Shown piece after piece: positions 60,466 to 64,000 of a DNA stretch of 64,000 bases (position 1 is its first letter; every line of letters begins with the position of its first letter). The position numbers and the translations under genes are program-made. Below the pieces are notes generated by a model. That model saw nothing but the letters and a program-made list of their open reading frames with translations. It ran no database searches and had not been told where the DNA came from. This DNA is from Sphingomonas sp. S1-29 (GTDB lineage: Bacteria > Pseudomonadota > Alphaproteobacteria > Sphingomonadales > Sphingomonadaceae), in contig NZ_CP110678.1 in assembly GCF_026167545.1 (NCBI RefSeq), positions 2,841,501 to 2,905,500 on the forward strand, written 5' to 3'.

Positions 60466-62867
60466 AGTTTACGCTTGGCTGGCTGCGCGAGCATCTCGAC
60501 ACCGACGCATCGCTCGACACGATCCTGGTCACGCTGACGCGGATCGGCCTCGAGGTCGAAGGCGTCGAGAATCCCGGCGAGGCGCTGGCGGCGTTCCGCA
60601 TCGCGCGCGTGCTCACCGCCGAGCGGCATCCGCAGGCCGACAAGTTGCAGGTGCTGTCGGTCGATACCGGCGACGGCGCGCCGCTGCAGGTGGTGTGCGG
60701 CGCCCCCAATGCGCGCGCCGGCATGATCGGCGTGCTCGGGCTGCCCGGCGCGGTGGTGCCGTCGAACGGGATGCAGCTCAAGGTGTCGGCGATCCGCGGG
60801 GTCGAATCGAACGGCATGATGTGTTCGTCGCGCGAGCTCGAGCTTGGCGACGACCATGACGGTATCATCGAACTGCCCGCCGATGCGCCGGTGGGCATGG
60901 CGTTCCCCGATTATGCCGGGATCGACGATCCGGTGATCGACGTGTCGATCACCCCCAATCGCCAGGATTGCATGGGCGTGCGCGGCATCGCGCGCGATCT
61001 GGCGGCGGCGGGGCTCGGGACGCTCAAGCCGTTCACGGTGCCCACGCCCGCGACCACCGGCGCTGGTCCCGATGTCCGCACCGACGATGCCGAGGGCTGC
61101 CCCGCCTTCTACGCGCAATCGGTGGCGGGCGTCGTCAACCGCGCCGCACCCGATTGGATGCAGCGCCGGCTCAAGGCGATCGGCCAGAAGCCGATCTCGG
61201 CGCTGGTCGACATCACCAATTATGTGATGATCGATCTCGGCCGTCCGCTGCACGTCTATGACCGCGCCAAGCTGTCGGGCGGGCTGGTCGCGCGGCGCGC
61301 GCAGGCTGGCGAGCAGGTGCTCGCGCTCAACGGCAAGACCTATGCGCTCGATGCGGGCATGACCGTCATCGCCGACGACGCGCAGGTGCACGACATCGGC
61401 GGCATCATGGGCGGCGAGGAGTCGGGCGTGTCCGACACCACCACCGACGTGCTGATCGAATGCGCCTATTTCACCCCCGAGGCCATCGCCCGCACCGGCC
61501 AGAAGCTCAACCTCACCTCGGACGCGCGCGGGCGGTTCGAGCGCGGTGTCGATCCGGCGTTCCTCGACGACGGGCTGGCGATTGCTTGCGCGATGGTGCT
61601 CGACCTGTGCGGCGGCACCGCCAGCGGTGTCACCCGTGCGGGCGAGCCACCGCTGGCGATGCCTAGCTTCGCCTATGATCCGGCGCTGGCGGAGCGGCTG
61701 GGCGGCCTGTCGGTCGCGCCCGAGCGCCAGCGCGACATTCTGGCGCGGCTGGGCTTCGCGGTCACCGACGATTGGCAGGTAACCCCGCCAAGCTGGCGGC
61801 GCGACATCGATGGCCCCGCCGATCTGGTCGAGGAAGTGGTGCGGATCGAAGGGATCGACAGCGTTCCCTCGGTGCCGCTGCCACGCCCCGACGGCGTCGC
61901 GCGCCCAACCGCTACCCCTGAGCAAAAGATCGAGCGCAAGGTCCGCCGCTCGGCGGCGGCGCGCGGGCTGCACGAGGCGGTGACGTGGAGCTTCATCCCC
62001 GAGCCCCAAGCGGCGGTGTTCGGCGGCGGCGCATGGACGCTCGCCAACCCGATCAGCGAGGATATGAAGGTCATGCGCCCCTCGCTGCTGCCCGGCCTGC
62101 TGTCGGCGGTGCAGCGCAACCTCAGCCGCGGCGCGAGCAGCGTCCGCTTGTTCGAGGTCGGGCGGCGCTACCTCGCCGACGCCGCAGGCGCACCCGACGA
62201 ACGCGCGACGCTGACGCTGGTGCTGGCGGGCGAGCGTACACCGCGCGGCTGGCAGGCGGGCAAGCCGCAGCGCTTCGACGCCTTCGATGCCAAGGCCGAG
62301 GCGCTGGCGTTGCTCGAGGCGGCAGGCGCGCCTGTGGCGAACCTGCAGGTGATGCCTGTCCTGAGCACGGTCGAAGGAGGTGAGGCGGGCGATGCCTGGC
62401 ACCCCGGCCAGTCGGCGACGCTGCGGCTCGGGCCGAAGACCGTGCTGGCGCGCTTCGGGATGCTGCATCCGGGCGTGCTCAAGGCGTTCGACATTGCCGG
62501 CGACGTCGCGGCGGTCGAGCTGTTCCTCGACGCGCTGCCGCCCAAGCGCGCGAGCGGCTTCATGCGCCCGGCGTTCGCGCCCCCCGCATTGCAGGCGGTG
62601 ACTCGCGACTTCGCCTTCACCGTGTCGCCGGCGCTGGCGGCGGGCGATCTGGTGCGCGCGATCCGGGGGTCCGACAAGGCGGCGATCGTCGATGCGCGGG
62701 TGTTCGACGTGTTCGAACGCGCGACCGACGAGGGCGTCGAACGCTCGATGGCGGTCGAGGTGACGTTGCAGCCTGGCGAGAAGAGCTTCACCGATGCCGA
62801 GCTGAAGGCGGTGGCGGACAAGGTGGTGGCGGCGGCGGCGAAGCTGGGGGCGGTGTTGCGGGGGTGA
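60462..62867 (+). CDS. pheT: Phenylalanine-tRNA ligase beta subunit
   Basis: The 801-residue subunit has an N-terminal tRNA-binding OB fold (about 38-150: [21 protein letters not shown]), B3/B4 editing domain ([59 protein letters not shown]), B5 ([21 protein letters not shown]) and a C-terminal anticodon-binding FDX domain (SVTRDFAF-like [12 protein letters not shown]). Near residues 632-641 the peptide [10 protein letters not shown] corresponds to a sphingomonad repeat half-arm in the DNA, an apparent in-frame insertion in a variable loop. Confidence 0.96.
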   Translation: MKFTLGWLREHLDTDASLDTILVTLTRIGLEVEGVENPGEALAAFRIARVLTAERHPQADKLQVLSVDTGDGAPLQVVCGAPNARAGMIGVLGLPGAVVPSNGMQLKVSAIRGVESNGMMCSSRELELGDDHDGIIELPADAPVGMAFPDYAGIDDPVIDVSITPNRQDCMGVRGIARDLAAAGLGTLKPFTVPTPATTGAGPDVRTDDAEGCPAFYAQSVAGVVNRAAPDWMQRRLKAIGQKPISALVDITNYVMIDLGRPLHVYDRAKLSGGLVARRAQAGEQVLALNGKTYALDAGMTVIADDAQVHDIGGIMGGEESGVSDTTTDVLIECAYFTPEAIARTGQKLNLTSDARGRFERGVDPAFLDDGLAIACAMVLDLCGGTASGVTRAGEPPLAMPSFAYDPALAERLGGLSVAPERQRDILARLGFAVTDDWQVTPPSWRRDIDGPADLVEEVVRIEGIDSVPSVPLPRPDGVARPTATPEQKIERKVRRSAAARGLHEAVTWSFIPEPQAAVFGGGAWTLANPISEDMKVMRPSLLPGLLSAVQRNLSRGASSVRLFEVGRRYLADAAGAPDERATLTLVLAGERTPRGWQAGKPQRFDAFDAKAEALALLEAAGAPVANLQVMPVLSTVEGGEAGDAWHPGQSATLRLGPKTVLARFGMLHPGVLKAFDIAGDVAAVELFLDALPPKRASGFMRPAFAPPALQAVTRDFAFTVSPALAAGDLVRAIRGSDKAAIVDARVFDVFERATDEGVERSMAVEVTLQPGEKSFTDAELKAVADKVVAAAAKLGAVLRG
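62355..62378. repeat. Repeat half-arm within pheT
   Basis: CCTGTCCTGAGCACGGTCGA with the following AGGA matches one arm of the CGTTCG(T)CCTGAGC...GTCGAAGGA repeat family and is translated in frame as PVLSTVEGG. The second arm is missing, so it looks like a relic absorbed into the reading frame. Confidence 0.55.
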
Positions 62868-63223
62868 CCCGCGCGCTGTCCTACAAGGCCCCGGCTTGAT
62901 AGGGTCGCCGCATGAACCCGCTCCTACCTTCCACCGGAATCGCGTTTCATGCCGCGGAAGGGGCGAATCCGGGGGGTACGTAGTGTAGCTTTTGTAGCCT
63001 TCCGACCCGAATCGCTGATCCTTCTCCCGCTGGCGGGAGAAGGATACCGAAGCTTGGTCGCAAAGCGGCCTAGCGAAGGTTGGATGAGGGTGGTGCGGCG
63101 CTCTCGCGCCGCGCGGTCGCGAGTGCGACCGCTGCACCCTCACCCAGCTACGACTAGGCCTCGCTAAAGAAGCGAGACCAAGTCTGCGCAACCCTCTCCC
63201 GCTCGCGGGAGAGGGAGGATAGG
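62868..63223. other. Intergenic region filled by nested palindromic repeats
   Basis: No gene is supported here. From 63020 onward the spacer is nearly all repeat: CCTTCTCCCGCTGGCGGGAG (63020-63039) closing with AAGG; a long inverted block around 63085-63145 (TGAGGGTGGTGC...GCACCCTCA) with inner GCGGCGCTCTCGCGCCGC; and CCCTCTCCCGCTCGCGGGAG closing with AGGG (63192-63215). The last hairpin ends eight bases before the next start codon and includes its ribosome binding site. Confidence 0.75.
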
Positions 63224-64000
63224 ATGCCTCCGATGTTTACAATTGCCACCGATCAGCTCTCCGCAATCATCAACCCGCTTGGCGCCGAACTCACCCACCT
63301 GCGCGACCCCGCCGGTCGCGAGCTGATGACCGATGCCGATCCCGCCTTCTGGACCGGCCACGCCCCGATCCTCTTCCCGATCGTCGGCGCGCTGAACGGC
63401 GGCACCTACCGCCTCGGCGACCAGCACTACGCGCTGCCCCAGCACGGCCTTGCCCGAAAGCTGCCCTTCGAACTCGTGTCGCAGGACGCAGCAAGCGTCA
63501 CGCTACGGCTCACCGACACCAAAGCCACCCGCCAGGCCTATCCCTTCGCCTTCGCGCTCGACGTCACCCACGCAATCGCCGGTGCGACGCTGACGACCAC
63601 AGTGACGGTCACCAACCGCGGCGATGCCGACATGCCCGCGAGCATCGGCTTCCACCCCGCCTTCGCCTGGCCTTTGCCTTATGGCCATGCCCGCGCCGAT
63701 CACCGGATCGTCTTCGAGCGCGACGAGCCCGGCAGACTCAGCCGCATCGTAGCCGGCGGCCTGATCGGCCCCGCCGATCGCGACGCGCCGATCGAAGCGC
63801 GGACGCTGGCGCTCAACGACGACCTCTTCGCGGTCGATGCCTTGGTATGGGAATCGATCGAAAGCCAGTCGGTCCGCTATGGTGCCGCTAAAGGCCCGCA
63901 ACTGCGGATCGACTTCCCCGACACCCCGATGCTCGGCATCTGGAGCAGGCCCGGCGCCGCGTTCGTCTGTGTCGAGCCGTGGCACGGCATTGCCGACCCC
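63224..64000 (+). CDS. Aldose 1-epimerase family protein (3' end cut by window edge)
   Basis: The first 259 residues are present. The fold is the galactose mutarotase-like beta-sandwich (LSAIINPLGAELTHLRDPAGRELM, then FPIVGALNGGTYRL, HGLARKLPFEL, SIGFHPAFAWPL, and VCVEPWHGIADP at the edge). HGLAR and GFHPAF hold the two expected active-site histidines, and the glutamate is in CVEPW. This is the LacX/YihR-like group of epimerases acting on aldoses or their phosphates. ATG 63224 follows GGGAGG, which belongs to a repeat hairpin; an ATG three codons later is an alternative. Confidence 0.88.
   Translation, partial: MPPMFTIATDQLSAIINPLGAELTHLRDPAGRELMTDADPAFWTGHAPILFPIVGALNGGTYRLGDQHYALPQHGLARKLPFELVSQDAASVTLRLTDTKATRQAYPFAFALDVTHAIAGATLTTTVTVTNRGDADMPASIGFHPAFAWPLPYGHARADHRIVFERDEPGRLSRIVAGGLIGPADRDAPIEARTLALNDDLFAVDALVWESIESQSVRYGAAKGPQLRIDFPDTPMLGIWSRPGAAFVCVEPWHGIADP

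Noticed and set aside
60411-63191. A long antisense open frame opposite pheT
   Set aside because: Same GC artefact; the composition is that of a shadow frame, and pheT covers the region with full motifs.
1-64000. CRISPR arrays, rRNA genes, prophage structural genes and intact insertion sequences
   Set aside because: Looked for on both strands; no regularly spaced direct repeats, no rRNA sequence and no intact transposase or phage gene was found.

Overview
The window looks like chromosome from a sphingomonad (Alphaproteobacteria, Sphingomonas sensu lato). The evidence is high GC with GC-biased third codon positions, very close gene packing with many ATGA/GTGA/TGATG overlaps, a FecIR/TonB-receptor cassette, DUF1501/DUF1800 and NIPSNAP/GMC proteins, GGAAC-N17-GTT (EcfG-type) promoter sequences, and several families of palindromic intergenic repeats typical of this group. 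No database search was possible, so names rest on motifs, domain order and gene context.

Layout. 0-3.5 kb: a glycoside-oxidation module (DUF1080 3-keto-glycoside hydrolase, GMC dehydrogenase, gluconate-2-dehydrogenase-subunit-3-like partner) divergent from a truncated NIPSNAP gene. 4.1-7.5 kb: a four-gene ABC-2 exporter plus DesK/DesR-like two-component operon. 7.8-9.1 kb: a gene graveyard with a decayed sensor kinase and a tyrosine-recombinase relic. 9.2-19 kb: a complete assimilatory nitrate locus, all on the minus strand, in the order nasT, nasS, leader, nitrate transporter, nirB, nirD, nasC, cobA. The leader carries a two-hairpin ANTAR RNA target followed by an intrinsic terminator, so control by NasS/NasT antitermination can be read from the sequence. 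19-26 kb: a conserved hypothetical, a CE2-type esterase and a Csu-like archaic chaperone-usher pilus operon.

25.7-38.2 kb is the most unusual part. A histidine kinase with a LOV-like PAS domain lacking the photoactive cysteine, a FixJ-type regulator and a BLUF photoreceptor form one apparent operon. Ten kilobases further on, TspO, an AerR/PpaA-type cobalamin-binding regulator and a second BLUF protein lie together; this pairs, as separate genes, the two domain types fused in AppA. A PHP-domain protein and an ECF sigma/FecR/TonB-receptor cassette lie in between.

38-64 kb is mostly housekeeping: DUF1501 (frameshifted in this sequence) and DUF1800, tRNA-Leu(CAG), an NDUFA9-like reductase, uppP, gltD and gltB, a GST, a PEBP-like protein, a stress-type SDR, a diguanylate cyclase, a peroxiredoxin, outer-membrane phospholipase A, hisN, rpmI-rplT, a LysE exporter, pheST and a truncated aldose epimerase. 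Two toxin-antitoxin modules frame gltB: a HepT/MntA pair sits inside the gltD-gltB operon, and vapBC abuts the 3' end of gltB. Palindromic repeats lie in at least five spacers, and a repeat half-arm appears to be read through in pheT.
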